Positions 1 to 7,789 of a stretch of DNA of 25,678 bases are shown piece after piece. Source of the stretch: JANQRV01 sp964533785 (GTDB lineage Bacteria > Bacteroidota > Bacteroidia > Chitinophagales > Saprospiraceae); contig CAZHNG010000055.1 in the NCBI GenBank assembly GCA_964533785.1, positions 1 to 25,678 on the forward strand, in the 5' to 3' direction. Numbering within the stretch: position 1 is the stretch's first letter; each line of letters begins with the position of its first letter. Under the pieces are notes generated by a model, which saw only the letters and a list, made by a program, of their open reading frames with translations, did no database searches and had not been told where the DNA came from. The translations under genes and the position numbers were made by a program.

Positions 1-250
1 AATGTATTTTTTCCTCTTTTTCAGGCGCTTCGCCATGTGCGAAACTTAAGTTAATTAGGTGTAAGGTTTGATTTTAAATGGATGAATGTAAAATAGGTGT
101 GGCTGAAATTTGATGTCAGGTAAACGACATTATTTTAGCCTGCTAAGGTTGCACCCTATTATTTTATCATTGCTAAGAAGGTTAATGCATTCAAAGCCTT
201 TTTTTGATAGTAGTAAAAGACTCGCATCACTTTTCTGCAGCTACTGCAAA
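1..250. other. Intergenic stretch, no gene seen
   Basis: No convincing coding frame on either strand. There is a short inverted repeat (TTCGC-CATGT-GCGAA) near 29-43 and a run of seven T near 200 that could belong to the end of an upstream transcript, but its stem is weak. In many Bacteroidota carA follows rplQ; no end of rplQ is visible here. Confidence 0.5.
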
Positions 251-282
251 TTAGGATATTCCCCCATTGCGCCTTACATTTG
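251..282 (+). promoter_or_regulatory. Probable carA promoter (Bacteroidota type)
   Basis: TACATTTG at 275-282 is an exact match to the Bacteroidota -7 element TAnnTTTG. A weak -33 candidate (TTAG, 251-254) lies 20 bases upstream. Transcription would start near 289, leaving a leader of about 23 bases before the carA ATG. Confidence 0.5.
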
Positions 283-311
283 CAGGTAATTTGAAAAAGA
301 TCAACTAATCA

Positions 312-1415
312 ATGGCAGACATCCACCAACAACCGGCCATCTTATTACTCGAAGACGGCACTATTTTTCACGGTAAAGCAGCCGGTATCATCGGTACTAC
401 TACGGGCGAAATCTGTTTCAATACCGGAATGACCGGTTACCAGGAAATTTTTACCGACCCATCCTATTTCGGACAGATCCTGGTAACCACCAATGCGCAT
501 ATCGGTAACTACGGAACCAAAAATGAGGAAACCGAGTCCAAAAAAATTCAAATCGCCGGCTTGGTCTGCAAAAATTTTACCTATCAATTTTCCCGTTCTC
601 AGGCAGATCAGTCTATTCAGAAGTACTTCGAACAAGAGCAAATGGTCGGTATTTACGATGTAGATACCCGGGCTATTGTTCGCCATATCCGGGATAAGGG
701 GGCTATGAATGCCATTATTTCTTCGGAGATCCTCGACGAAAAAGAACTGAAAAAACGTTTGAAGAAGGTGCCGTCGATGGATGGACTGGAACTGGCATCG
801 CAGGTGACGACCGGAGAGCCTTATCTATTTGGTAATCCTAAAGCTACCTACAAAGTAGCGGCATTGGATTTTGGGATCAAACAAAATATCCTCCGGTCTT
901 TTGCGGAAAGAGATTGTTATATCAAGGTTTTTCCTGCTAAAACGGATTATGCCACTTTAAAAGCATGGGAACCCAATGGTTATTTCCTTTCCAACGGCCC
1001 CGGAGATCCGGCCGCAATGGACTATGCCGTTGAAACTTCGAAGGCTATCCTCGCGGACGACCAACCGCTATTCGGTATCTGCCTCGGTCATCAACTGCTG
1101 GCACTGACCGTCGATATTCCGACCTATAAAATGCACCATGGCCACCGGGGAATCAATCACCCCGTAAAGAACCTGTTGTCCGGAAGAAGTGAGATAACCA
1201 GCCAAAACCATGGATTTGGAGTAAGTCCGGAAGCGATTCATGCCAATAAAGATAAAGTTGAAATTACCCACGTTAATCTGAATGATGGTACCATTGAAGG
1301 GCTTAGAGTCAAGGGAAAGAAAGCCTTTTCGGTGCAGTATCATCCCGAATCATCACCCGGTCCGCACGATGCCAGGTATTTGTTCGATGAGTTTATAAAA
1401 TTAATGGAGAATTAA
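312..1415 (+). CDS. carA: Carbamoyl-phosphate synthase small subunit
   Basis: Glutaminase subunit of carbamoyl-phosphate synthase: it hydrolyses glutamine and passes ammonia to the large subunit (CarB) for arginine and pyrimidine synthesis in the cytoplasm. The 367-residue length is usual for CarA. The N-terminal CPSase small-chain domain covers about residues 8-140 (FNTGMTGYQEIFTDPSY). The class I glutamine amidotransferase domain covers about 185-365, with the nucleophile Cys257 in GICLGHQ and the His344/Glu346 pair in YHPE. carB is not in the window, so the subunits are encoded apart. It lies directly upstream of eno on the same strand, with 129 bp between them holding a GC-rich hairpin. 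Confidence 0.97.
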   Translation: MADIHQQPAILLLEDGTIFHGKAAGIIGTTTGEICFNTGMTGYQEIFTDPSYFGQILVTTNAHIGNYGTKNEETESKKIQIAGLVCKNFTYQFSRSQADQSIQKYFEQEQMVGIYDVDTRAIVRHIRDKGAMNAIISSEILDEKELKKRLKKVPSMDGLELASQVTTGEPYLFGNPKATYKVAALDFGIKQNILRSFAERDCYIKVFPAKTDYATLKAWEPNGYFLSNGPGDPAAMDYAVETSKAILADDQPLFGICLGHQLLALTVDIPTYKMHHGHRGINHPVKNLLSGRSEITSQNHGFGVSPEAIHANKDKVEITHVNLNDGTIEGLRVKGKKAFSVQYHPESSPGPHDARYLFDEFIKLMEN

Positions 1416-1462
1416 AGGGTCGCCTTGCCGGAAAGATTTGGATGTTGATTATATTACGGCTG

Positions 1463-1491
1463 TCCCGCAACCGTTAGATTGATTTGCGGGG
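1463..1491 (+). promoter_or_regulatory. GC-rich hairpin between carA and eno
   Basis: TCCCGCAA (1463-1470) pairs with TTGCGGGG (1484-1491), seven Watson-Crick pairs plus one wobble, around a 13-base loop. No T tract follows, so it is not a typical intrinsic terminator. It may be an mRNA processing or leader structure of eno. Function unknown. Confidence 0.3.
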
Positions 1492-1544
1492 AAGGCACCA
1501 AGAAGCTATATTAATTACAAGTTATAAAAAACAAACGGTTACAA

Positions 1545-2828
1545 ATGAGTACAATCTTAGACGTTTTTGCACGCCAAATCCTCGATTCTCGCGGAAACCC
1601 GACGGTTGAGGTGGAAGTTATTACCGAAAGCGGATTCCTCGGAAGAGCGGCAGTTCCTTCGGGAGCTTCTACCGGTAAATACGAGGCGGTAGAGTTGCGC
1701 GATGGTGATAAGGGACGCTTTATGGGGAAAGGCGTTAGTAAGGCGGTTGAAAATGTCAACGGCCAGATCAGAGAAGCCTTAATCGGCCAGGATGTCTTTG
1801 ACCAGGTGGCCATCGACCAATTGATGATGGATCTGGACGGTACGGATAATAAATCAAAACTTGGTGCTAATGCCATTCTCGGAGTTTCTCTGGCCGTTGC
1901 CAAAGCAGCCGCTGAACTGAGTGGTCAGGAATTGTACCGTTACGTTGGTGGGGTAAATGCCCGCATTTTACCGGTACCCATGATGAACATTCTCAACGGA
2001 GGTTCACATGCGGATAATAGTATCGATTTTCAGGAATTCATGGTGATGCCAATCGGTGCTCCCTCTTTTTCCGAATCTTTGAGAATGGGCGTTGAGGTAT
2101 TCCACAACCTGAAAAAAGTACTAAAGGACAATGGTTACTCCACAAATGTAGGAGATGAAGGTGGGTTTGCACCAAATATCAAATCGAACGTAGAAGCCAT
2201 TGAAACCGTCCTTACCGCGATTGAAAAGGCTGGATATAAGCCCGGTGAAGAGATCATGATCGCCATGGATGCCGCCGCTTCCGAATTTTATAACGAAGAG
2301 GAAAAAGTCTATCACTTCCATCAATCTACCGGTGATAAACTGACTTCTGATGATATGGTTGCTTACTGGCAAGAGTGGTGTGAAAAATACCCGATCTTAT
2401 CCATTGAAGACGGTTTGCACGAAGACGATTGGAGCGGCTGGACAAAATTGAACGCAGCCCTGGGCGACAAAGTCCAATTGGTCGGTGATGATCTTTTTGT
2501 GACCAATACGAAACGTTTGCAACAGGGAATTGATATGAAGGCCGCCAATTCGATTTTGATCAAAGTGAATCAAATCGGTACTTTAACGGAAACCATTGAG
2601 GCGGTAGAATTGGCCAAAAGACATTCGTATACCAGCGTAATGAGCCACCGTTCCGGAGAAACGGAAGATACCACTATTGCGGACCTGGCAGTTGCCTTGA
2701 ATACCGGTCAGATCAAAACAGGTTCAGCTTCCCGTTCCGACCGTATCGCAAAATACAATCGTCTGCTGCGTATCGAAGAAGATCTGGGCAAAAGCGCCAG
2801 CTTCGTCGGAAAAGCATTGATTAAATAA
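1545..2828 (+). CDS. eno: Enolase (phosphopyruvate hydratase)
   Basis: Interconverts 2-phosphoglycerate and phosphoenolpyruvate in glycolysis and gluconeogenesis. The 427-residue length is normal. Visible active-site residues: acid/base Glu205 in VGDEGGF, Lys340 in ILIKVNQ, and Mg2+ ligands Asp242 (AMDAAASEF), Glu288 (SIEDGL) and Asp315 (LVGDDLF). The substrate-binding loops SGASTGKYEA (39-48) and SHRSGETEDT (367-376) are intact. The next gene is ftsB-like; the eno-ftsB order is also found in Escherichia coli. Highly conserved, with no oddity in the sequence. Confidence 0.98.
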   Translation: MSTILDVFARQILDSRGNPTVEVEVITESGFLGRAAVPSGASTGKYEAVELRDGDKGRFMGKGVSKAVENVNGQIREALIGQDVFDQVAIDQLMMDLDGTDNKSKLGANAILGVSLAVAKAAAELSGQELYRYVGGVNARILPVPMMNILNGGSHADNSIDFQEFMVMPIGAPSFSESLRMGVEVFHNLKKVLKDNGYSTNVGDEGGFAPNIKSNVEAIETVLTAIEKAGYKPGEEIMIAMDAAASEFYNEEEKVYHFHQSTGDKLTSDDMVAYWQEWCEKYPILSIEDGLHEDDWSGWTKLNAALGDKVQLVGDDLFVTNTKRLQQGIDMKAANSILIKVNQIGTLTETIEAVELAKRHSYTSVMSHRSGETEDTTIADLAVALNTGQIKTGSASRSDRIAKYNRLLRIEEDLGKSASFVGKALIK

Positions 2829-2953
2829 CTTTTGGGTTAAAACTTTCAATAATTTCCCGAAAGGATATATCTTACAATTTGTAATATTCAGTAAATAATA
2901 GATACCTTATTTTCGAGTTAAACATTTAAAATATAGTAATGCTCTCTCTGTAA

Positions 2954-2977
2954 TCTGGTATCTCAAATCTGGCATCT
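2954..2977 (+). repeat. Dispersed CTGGTATCT repeat, copy upstream of ftsB-like gene
   Basis: A 24-base segment beginning TCTGGTATCTCAAATC and ending CATCT. It matches 22 of 24 bases at 20557-20580, upstream of hemW. It ends six bases before the ATG of the next gene. It belongs to the family of short CTGGNATCT / AGATNCCAG repeats scattered through the gaps of this window. Confidence 0.6.
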
Positions 2978-2983
2978 TTAAAA

Positions 2984-3310
2984 ATGGCAAAACCAAAAAA
3001 TCCATTCCAGGACATCGTCAATACCTTACCTGCTCCGTTGAAGAACAGGTACTTTGTGGTATTGGTCTTGTTTTTTGCCTGGATGATTTTTGTGGATAAG
3101 CATAATGTGCTCGTTCAGTGGCGGCTGCAAAAAACCTTGAATACGCTGGAAGAAGACATCGCTTTTTACAAAGAGAAGGTCAAGGAAGCGGAGCAGATGC
3201 GGTATGATCTGGAAATCAATAAGGAAAAATTGGCGCGCGAACGCTATTACATGAAACGCAATAACGAAGACGTATTTATTATTATAAAAGATAAAAATAA
3301 AAAAGAATAG
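2984..3310 (+). CDS. FtsB/DivIC-family septum formation initiator
   Basis: Probable small bitopic division protein of the FtsB/DivIC family, which with FtsL and FtsQ activates septal peptidoglycan synthesis. The 108-residue product has a short basic N-terminus, one membrane span at about 22-38 (YFVVLVLFFAWMIFV) and a charged coiled-coil region at about 48-90 (LEEDIAFYKEKVKEAEQM), the classic layout. The segment ARERYYMKRNNEDVFII resembles the conserved 'EE.AR..Y.M...GE.v' region after the coil. It follows eno and is followed after only 6 bp by sucD, so the two are probably co-transcribed. Family sure, exact partner role inferred. Confidence 0.85.
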   Translation: MAKPKNPFQDIVNTLPAPLKNRYFVVLVLFFAWMIFVDKHNVLVQWRLQKTLNTLEEDIAFYKEKVKEAEQMRYDLEINKEKLARERYYMKRNNEDVFIIIKDKNKKE

Positions 3311-3316
3311 CAAAAC

Positions 3317-4204
3317 ATGTCAGTACTGGTAAATAAAGATTCTAAAATTATTGTTCAGGGCATAACGGGTAAGGAAGGTACCTTCCACGCCACTCAGATG
3401 ATCGAATACGGCACGAATGTAGTAGGCGGTGTAACGCCGGGAAAAGGGGGGATGACTCATTTGGATCGCCCTGTTTTTAATACGGTTGCGGATGCCGTTA
3501 AGGAAGCCGGAGCGGATGTATCAGTGATTTTTGTTCCGCCGCCATTTGCCGCGGATGCGATAATGGAAGCTGCCGATGCAGGCATCAAGGTAATTATCTG
3601 TATCACCGAAGGCATTCCGGTACAGGATATGATCAAAGTGAAAGATTATCTCGAAGATAAAGAAACGAGGCTAGTAGGGCCGAATTGCCCGGGAGTGATC
3701 ACTCCGGGGGAGGCAAAATGCGGTATTATGCCTGGGTTTATTCATCGCAAAGGAACCGTCGGTATTGTTTCCCGTTCCGGTACTTTGACCTACGAGGCCG
3801 TAGACCAGGTTACAAAAGCAGGTTTGGGGCAGTCCACCTGTATTGGTATTGGCGGTGATCCTATTGTAGGAACCACAACGAAAGAAGCAGTGGAATTGCT
3901 CATGAATGATCCTGATACCGACGGTATTATAATGATCGGAGAAATTGGCGGCGGTATGGAAGCGGAAGCCGCTTATTACATTAAAGAACACGGTACCAAG
4001 CCGGTGGTAGGATTTATTGCCGGACAAACGGCTCCCAAAGGCCGTAAGATGGGACACGCCGGAGCCATTATCGGTGGAAAGGAAGATACTGCCGCAGCCA
4101 AAATGAAGATCATGTCCGAATGTGGTATCCACGTCGTAAAATCTCCGGCAACGATCGGCGCAACAATGGCTGAAGCACTGAAGAAAAATGATGTAGCTGT
4201 ATAG
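3317..4204 (+). CDS. sucD: Succinyl-CoA ligase alpha subunit
   Basis: Alpha subunit of ADP/GDP-forming succinate-CoA ligase, the substrate-level phosphorylation step of the TCA cycle. It is 295 residues, usual for SucD. The CoA-binding Rossmann domain is at about 4-100, with the QGITGKEGTFH loop at 14-24. The ligase domain follows, with the phosphohistidine His247 in MGHAGAIIGG and the conserved GPNCPGVI (121-128) and GEIGGGMEAEAA. The start lies 6 bp after the ftsB-like stop, so it probably belongs to that operon. The beta subunit gene (sucC) is not in the window. Downstream is a 300-bp repeat and hairpin region. Confidence 0.97.
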   Translation: MSVLVNKDSKIIVQGITGKEGTFHATQMIEYGTNVVGGVTPGKGGMTHLDRPVFNTVADAVKEAGADVSVIFVPPPFAADAIMEAADAGIKVIICITEGIPVQDMIKVKDYLEDKETRLVGPNCPGVITPGEAKCGIMPGFIHRKGTVGIVSRSGTLTYEAVDQVTKAGLGQSTCIGIGGDPIVGTTTKEAVELLMNDPDTDGIIMIGEIGGGMEAEAAYYIKEHGTKPVVGFIAGQTAPKGRKMGHAGAIIGGKEDTAAAKMKIMSECGIHVVKSPATIGATMAEALKKNDVAV

Positions 4205-4210
4205 TAACTA

Positions 4211-4368
4211 GACTTTTGACGCTAGACTCTAGAAGTTAGACTAAAAATTCTAACTAATTGACAATCAACGGAAATTTTATTTATTCTGAAAAATTGATAT
4301 CCATTGAATATCAGCGGTTTGTTGTCTAAAATCTAGCGTCTAGCGTCTAGTGTCTAGCGTTAAAAGTC
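4211..4368 (+). repeat. TCTAGCG heptamer cluster with long-range inverted arms
   Basis: Four tandem heptamers lie at 4332-4359 (TCTAGCG, TCTAGCG, TCTAGTG, TCTAGCG). The right end, GTCTAGCGTTAAAAGTC (4352-4368), is the reverse complement, with 16 of 17 matches, of GACTTTTGACGCTAGAC (4211-4227), directly after the sucD stop. The two ends could close a large stem-loop in the sucD 3' region. The origin is unknown; no coding frame is present. Confidence 0.6.
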
Positions 4369-4380
4369 CAAATAGTAAGG

Positions 4381-4492
4381 AACTACTTAAGTAAGACTGC
4401 AGATTCCAGATACCAGACGCTAGACTGCACATGCTTGACTATACTATGAAGTCTCGTGCCTTAAATCTGGCGTCCCACTTACTTAAGTAGTT
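4381..4492. repeat. Small element with perfect 15-bp inverted ends
   Basis: AACTACTTAAGTAAG (4381-4395) and its exact reverse complement (4478-4492) bound a 112-bp non-coding segment. Inside are ATTCCAGATACCAGACGC and ATCTGGCGTCC, members of the dispersed CTGG/CCAG repeat family. The 23 bases 4389-4411 recur exactly, in inverse orientation, at 20448-20470. The shared palindromic core TACTTAAGTA also occurs at 20363-20372. It resembles a miniature mobile or repetitive element, but no transposase or target duplication was found. Confidence 0.6.
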
Positions 4493-4509
4493 TATAATAG
4501 CGTCTTTAC

Positions 4510-4551
4510 AAAAGATCACCATGATTTCAGGAAATCATGGTGATCTTTTTA
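4510..4551. terminator. Perfect 19-bp hairpin terminator (bidirectional)
   Basis: The left arm 4510-4528 (AAAAGATCACCATGATTTC) is exactly complementary to 4531-4549, with only AG between. T runs on both strands make it an intrinsic terminator in either direction. It lies upstream of PPK2 and contains the first ATG of the longest open frame (4521), which argues for the later PPK2 start at 4578. Confidence 0.8.
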
Positions 4552-4577
4552 TATACTGTAAATTTAACTCAGGAACT

Positions 4578-5315
4578 ATGATACGACTTTCAGAGATACC
4601 AACGCGTCCGCCGGAAGATTTGGACAAAGATGAAATAAAAGACCTAACGGATGACCTTTGTGAACGATTGGGAGATCTCCAAGAGTTGCTTTATGCGAAC
4701 AAAACGCACGCACTGCTGATCGTTTTTCAAGGTATGGACGGTAGCGGTAAAGACGGAGCGAACCGAAAGGTTTTCAGGGACTGTAGTCCGGGAGGGATAA
4801 ACGTCAAGTCGTTTAAAAAGCCAACGGAGGAAGAATTCGCCCACGATTTTTTGTGGCGGGTGCATAAGCATACCCCTGCTAAAGGCATGATCCAGATCTT
4901 CAACCGCTCTCATTACGAAGATGTACTTATACAACGGGTACATGGCTGGATCTCCGACGAACGCGCACGAAAAAGAATGGCCTCCATTAACGCCTTCGAA
5001 GAAATGCTGGCCTACGATAATAATACCCTCGTTCTGAAATTTTATCTCCACATTTCTTTTAAGCAACAGCGGGAAGAACTCCAGGAACGCATAGAGGAAC
5101 GCGACAAACATTGGAAACACAACGCTAATGATTGGAAAGAGCGTGAACATTGGGAAGCTTACATGAAATGCTACGAAGAGGCCATTAACCAGAGCACTAT
5201 TCCCTGGCATATTATTCCGGTAGATGAGAGGTGGTACCGGGATTATCTCATGGTAAAAGTAATTGTTGAGGCCCTGGAAGCGTTAAATATGGACTGGCCG
5301 CCATTGAGAAGTTAA
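4578..5315 (+). CDS. PPK2-family polyphosphate:nucleotide phosphotransferase
   Basis: Predicted polyphosphate kinase 2, transferring phosphate between inorganic polyphosphate and nucleoside mono- or diphosphates. From the ATG at 4578 it is 245 residues. It shows the PPK2 Walker A GMDGSGKDG (52-60), the lid-region start SFKKPTEEEFAHDFLWR (78-94) and the Walker B-like FNRSHYEDVL (108-117), and ends with ERWYRDYLMVKVIVEAL. The NRS-x-YE form of the Walker B motif resembles class III PPK2 enzymes rather than the DRSWYNR form of class I; substrate class remains inference. The start at 4521 was rejected because it lies inside a perfect hairpin. The gene appears monocistronic. Confidence 0.9.
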   Translation: MIRLSEIPTRPPEDLDKDEIKDLTDDLCERLGDLQELLYANKTHALLIVFQGMDGSGKDGANRKVFRDCSPGGINVKSFKKPTEEEFAHDFLWRVHKHTPAKGMIQIFNRSHYEDVLIQRVHGWISDERARKRMASINAFEEMLAYDNNTLVLKFYLHISFKQQREELQERIEERDKHWKHNANDWKEREHWEAYMKCYEEAINQSTIPWHIIPVDERWYRDYLMVKVIVEALEALNMDWPPLRS

Positions 5316-5337
5316 AACTTCTTGGGTGAGGAGCCAT

Positions 5338-5363
5338 ATACCAGATATTAGATGCCAGATGCT
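5338..5363 (+). repeat. Dispersed AGATNCCAG repeat downstream of PPK2
   Basis: ATACCAGATATTAGATGCC followed by AGATGCT is another member of the CCAGAT repeat family, in the gap between PPK2 and the next gene. A small hairpin (TCCTGA-N9-TCAGGA) follows at about 5367-5387. Confidence 0.5.
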
Positions 5364-5441
5364 GAATCCTGACAGCAAGCATCAGGAGGGTGTTTGCATT
5401 AAGCATAATACCGCTTATTGACAGCGAAATAAGTAAAGAAT

Positions 5442-5870
5442 ATGGAAAGGAAGAGCAGTTATATGCAGGAAAGGATACACAACAATAACGTTCGCAATAT
5501 CAACACCGCAAAATGGACCTTAGTAGCCTTGGGTGCACTCATTATTCTTATCGACCTGATCGCCGGGATCAAGTTGAGGTTTGGGGTATTGCCGGCCGTC
5601 AACCTGATCATTGGGGTTAGCTTTGTCGGGATCGGCTTAATTGTAAAACCGCAAAGTGTTTTGACCTTCAGGTTAGGGTTTATTCTTTGCCTATTGATCA
5701 CTTTGTTGAATGTCCTGCAATTTAGCATGATTGGTGCGGTCTTTTTCGGGGTGGCAGCTTACAGACTTTATCTCGGCATAGCAGCGGCACAGTACTTCAA
5801 TGATCGTTCACCGCGATTGCCGCAATCAGACCAAATTTTGGATGCTGATTTTCTTGGCGGTGAAGAATAA
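5442..5870 (+). CDS. Small multi-span membrane protein, unknown function
   Basis: A 142-residue protein not recognised as a named family. The first 22 residues are polar (MERKSSYMQERIHNNN). Hydrophobic stretches follow at about 24-43, 47-66, 72-90 and 93-112, so probably four spans with very short loops. The C-terminus is soluble and acidic, ending DADFLGGEE. A second in-frame ATG at 5463, preceded by a purine-rich GGAAAGGAAGAG, is an alternative start that removes only polar residues. It converges with the next gene on the opposite strand, with 18 bp between stops. No motif reveals an activity. Confidence 0.75.
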   Translation: MERKSSYMQERIHNNNVRNINTAKWTLVALGALIILIDLIAGIKLRFGVLPAVNLIIGVSFVGIGLIVKPQSVLTFRLGFILCLLITLLNVLQFSMIGAVFFGVAAYRLYLGIAAAQYFNDRSPRLPQSDQILDADFLGGEE

Positions 5871-5888
5871 CGGGCAAATAATATCCGA

Positions 5889-6446
5889 TTAGATAGAAGA
5901 AAGGACAATGATAATGACAATAATGAAAAGGATGGCCAAGCCAAAGATCAGGTAAAAATTGTTCGTATCGCGGTATTGTCCGAATAGCATTTCAACGGCG
6001 GTAGTCCAGTTGAGTTTTATTTTTAAACCTACCGGTTCGAATATCAAAAAGAAATACTTGCGTTTTCCCGGCTTACCGTGTTTTTTCAAAATAAAAAAAT
6101 TGCTGTCCATAAAGGCCAGTTCGTATAATTCTTGGTCGCCTTTCGCCGGTGTAATGATCAGTTTATTCGTAGATTCCAGATACCGCCATTTGCCAGCAGA
6201 AACGGTACCGTCTTCTGAACGTAAATATTCTCCGCCGGGATTGAAGAAGTGAAGAATATGGCTGTGAAAATCTTCATCGTCCCTGATTTCGTACCAGGGG
6301 CGATTTACGTAGAATTTTTCTTCTCGCAGGTCTTCACTCCATGGTCTGATCTTCTTAATGATATTATCAATAGCAGCATCCAGCGAATTTGCTGCCGGCA
6401 TATCCGCGGTTTGTGGTTGTAGCCATTTTGATAACTTATCGTCCAC
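5889..6446 (-). CDS. C-tail-anchored protein, unknown function
   Basis: A 185-residue protein. The N-terminal 30 residues are polar and Asp/Ala-rich. Residues about 60-145 alternate hydrophobic and polar residues as in a beta-rich fold (HILHFFNPGGEYLRSEDG, GKWRYLEST, LYELAFMDSNFFILKK), recalling small lipocalin-like domains in Bacteroidota. The last 21 residues (about 164-184) form one hydrophobic span, so the domain is probably held at the inner face of the cytoplasmic membrane. No signal peptide is present. Its upstream neighbour on this strand is the aldo/keto reductase remnant, 189 bp away. Confidence 0.7.
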   Translation of the reverse strand: MDDKLSKWLQPQTADMPAANSLDAAIDNIIKKIRPWSEDLREEKFYVNRPWYEIRDDEDFHSHILHFFNPGGEYLRSEDGTVSAGKWRYLESTNKLIITPAKGDQELYELAFMDSNFFILKKHGKPGKRKYFFLIFEPVGLKIKLNWTTAVEMLFGQYRDTNNFYLIFGLAILFIIVIIIVLSSI

Positions 6447-6635
6447 CTACTTTGGTTGTTGTTTGTACTTCGCGTAAAAATAGTAAATCTAACGATAGAT
6501 TAGAACTATCTAAACACTGAAAATAGTATGGATGAAATTTTTAGGGGTAGGCTGTTCAGTTTGATGAGATACCAGCACATACGTTTTTAGCATAGCTTAG
6601 AGCTTAGAAGATAGGAGGCACTTTGAAAGTACCTC

Positions 6636-6803
6636 TTACCTTTCGGTTGCAATATCAATGTGGCGATATCCTGCGTCCAATGCCCATCGAACGGCGTTGA
6701 TAACTTCTTCTCCATCTTGAGATTGGTAAACACCAAGGCCCAAATAGGGCATTTTTACTCCATTGTGCAGTTGAACTGTTCCTTGAATATCCGTAATTTC
6801 CAT
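6636..6803 (-). pseudogene. Truncated aldo/keto reductase, N-terminal remnant
   Basis: A 55-codon frame running from ATG (6803) to a stop (6636-6638). Its product contains VQLHNGVKMPYLGLGVYQS and ALDAGYRHIDIAT, the start and first strand-helix-strand of NADPH-dependent aldo/keto reductases of the 2,5-diketo-gluconate reductase type (consensus NG..MP..GLG, AGYR.IDTA). The family is normally about 270-280 residues. Here homology stops just before the catalytic Asp/Tyr region (usually DTA..Y.NE), and 6447-6635 shows no continuation. Its start lies 3 bp after the crtZ stop, so it was probably the second gene of a crtZ operon. Either a decayed gene or, less likely, a retained microprotein. Confidence 0.75.
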
Positions 6804-6806
6804 ACG

Positions 6807-7301
6807 CTATTGTTCTTTAGCGGAATGATTCGTTCTCCATTCTTTCCTTTTCTTGAAGTATTTGGAGTCTACTACTAGCAATCCAAAAGATTCGCAGTCT
6901 TCTTTGGTATGTTTGGCATGGTGTGCGCCATGTGCTCTTAAAATAGCCCGCGAATATTTGCTGTCCAATTGCCTGAACCACTTAAACCGCTGGTGAATAT
7001 ATACGTCGTGTATTAAAAAGTAAATGATACCATAAATGGTAATGCCAAGACCGACGAAAAAGAGCCAAAAATGACTGGAATTGGTACCAATGATGTATGC
7101 CGCAGCACTCGGAATGGCAAAAGTGATGAAAAACAAGTCGTTTCGTTCGAAAAAGCCTTTCTTTTCGTGGTGAGGTTTATGGTGGTCAGCGTGCCAGGAC
7201 CACAAAAAACCGTGCATAATATACTTATGCGAAAACCAGGCAACAAATTCCATGGCTGCCGCGCTTGCTATAGTTACCCCCAGGTAAAATAAAGCCGTCA
7301 T
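6807..7301 (-). CDS. crtZ: Beta-carotene hydroxylase (CrtZ type)
   Basis: Membrane di-iron hydroxylase of the fatty acid hydroxylase superfamily, predicted to hydroxylate the beta-ionone rings of beta-carotene to give zeaxanthin. It is 164 residues, typical of CrtZ. All histidine clusters are present: HKYIMH (25-30), HADHH (37-41), HDVYIH (98-103) and HGAHHAKH (124-131), between hydrophobic stretches at about 3-20, 55-72 and 77-97. No other carotenoid genes (crtB, crtI, crtY) are in the window. It is followed after 3 bp by the aldo/keto reductase remnant and preceded by a -7-like element very close to the start. Confidence 0.9.
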   Translation of the reverse strand: MTALFYLGVTIASAAAMEFVAWFSHKYIMHGFLWSWHADHHKPHHEKKGFFERNDLFFITFAIPSAAAYIIGTNSSHFWLFFVGLGITIYGIIYFLIHDVYIHQRFKWFRQLDSKYSRAILRAHGAHHAKHTKEDCESFGLLVVDSKYFKKRKEWRTNHSAKEQ

Positions 7302-7308
7302 AATCGTT

Positions 7309-7337
7309 CAAATTTAAATATGGTAATCTAACAGCAA
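7309..7337 (-). promoter_or_regulatory. Possible crtZ promoter
   Basis: On the - strand TAAATTTG (7316-7309) matches TAnnTTTG, with TTTG (7337-7334) 17 bases upstream, slightly short of the usual spacing. A start site would fall only a few bases before the crtZ ATG (7301), so the mRNA would be almost leaderless; weak for that reason. Confidence 0.3.
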
Positions 7338-7355
7338 AGCATTGGCTTTGTTGCT

Positions 7356-7787
7356 CTATTCTTTGGGTTCTTTTTTGAGCTGTGTCAATTGACTATAAAA
7401 TTCTTTAATGGCAGGGGGAGGTGTATGATTCATGTCTCCCCATACAACCCGGTTTTTCCCTTCTTCATCGTAGTAATTTAAGAAATAATAGATGTTTCCG
7501 GGGTGCTCGAAAGCAACAGTATCCATTGATAAGCTTACCGCTTTTTCAAAAAACATTTTCGCTCGTTTCTTCTTGATATTGGGTAAAGCCTGCAAAGTAT
7601 CGCTCATTGAACTCTTTAGAAAAAGCTGACCGTTTGGGAGAAGGATGTATTCTTCCGTTGTGCCGGCAAACCCACCTCCATGGCCAAATACCAATTGCTT
7701 TTCCGGTAAGTTGCTTGCCGAATATTTTTGGGAAGAACATGTGAACGAAAAAAGCGAGATCAATAGCGTAAAAAATAAATACTTCAT
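7356..7787 (-). CDS. Small lipoprotein, unknown function
   Basis: A 143-residue secreted protein with a signal peptide (MKYLFFTLLISLFSF) and a lipobox-like TCSS with Cys17, so probably anchored to the envelope. The mature part has KQLVFGHGGGFAGTTEEYIL (31-50), LLPNGQLFLKSS and FEHPGNIYYFLNYY, suggesting a compact beta-rich domain. No named family is recognised. Its ATG lies 2 bp after the smpB stop on the same strand, so it should be translated from the smpB transcript. A companion of smpB by position only; no functional link is implied. Confidence 0.75.
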   Translation of the reverse strand: MKYLFFTLLISLFSFTCSSQKYSASNLPEKQLVFGHGGGFAGTTEEYILLPNGQLFLKSSMSDTLQALPNIKKKRAKMFFEKAVSLSMDTVAFEHPGNIYYFLNYYDEEGKNRVVWGDMNHTPPPAIKEFYSQLTQLKKEPKE

Positions 7788-7789
7788 TT

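Noticed and set aside
4205..4500. CRISPR-like array
   Set aside because: Repeat units are 7-10 bases without regular unique spacers, and no cas genes are present.
4521..4577. Upstream start for PPK2 at 4521
   Set aside because: It lies inside a perfect 19-bp hairpin terminator, and the added residues do not resemble PPK2; the ATG at 4578 gives the normal start.
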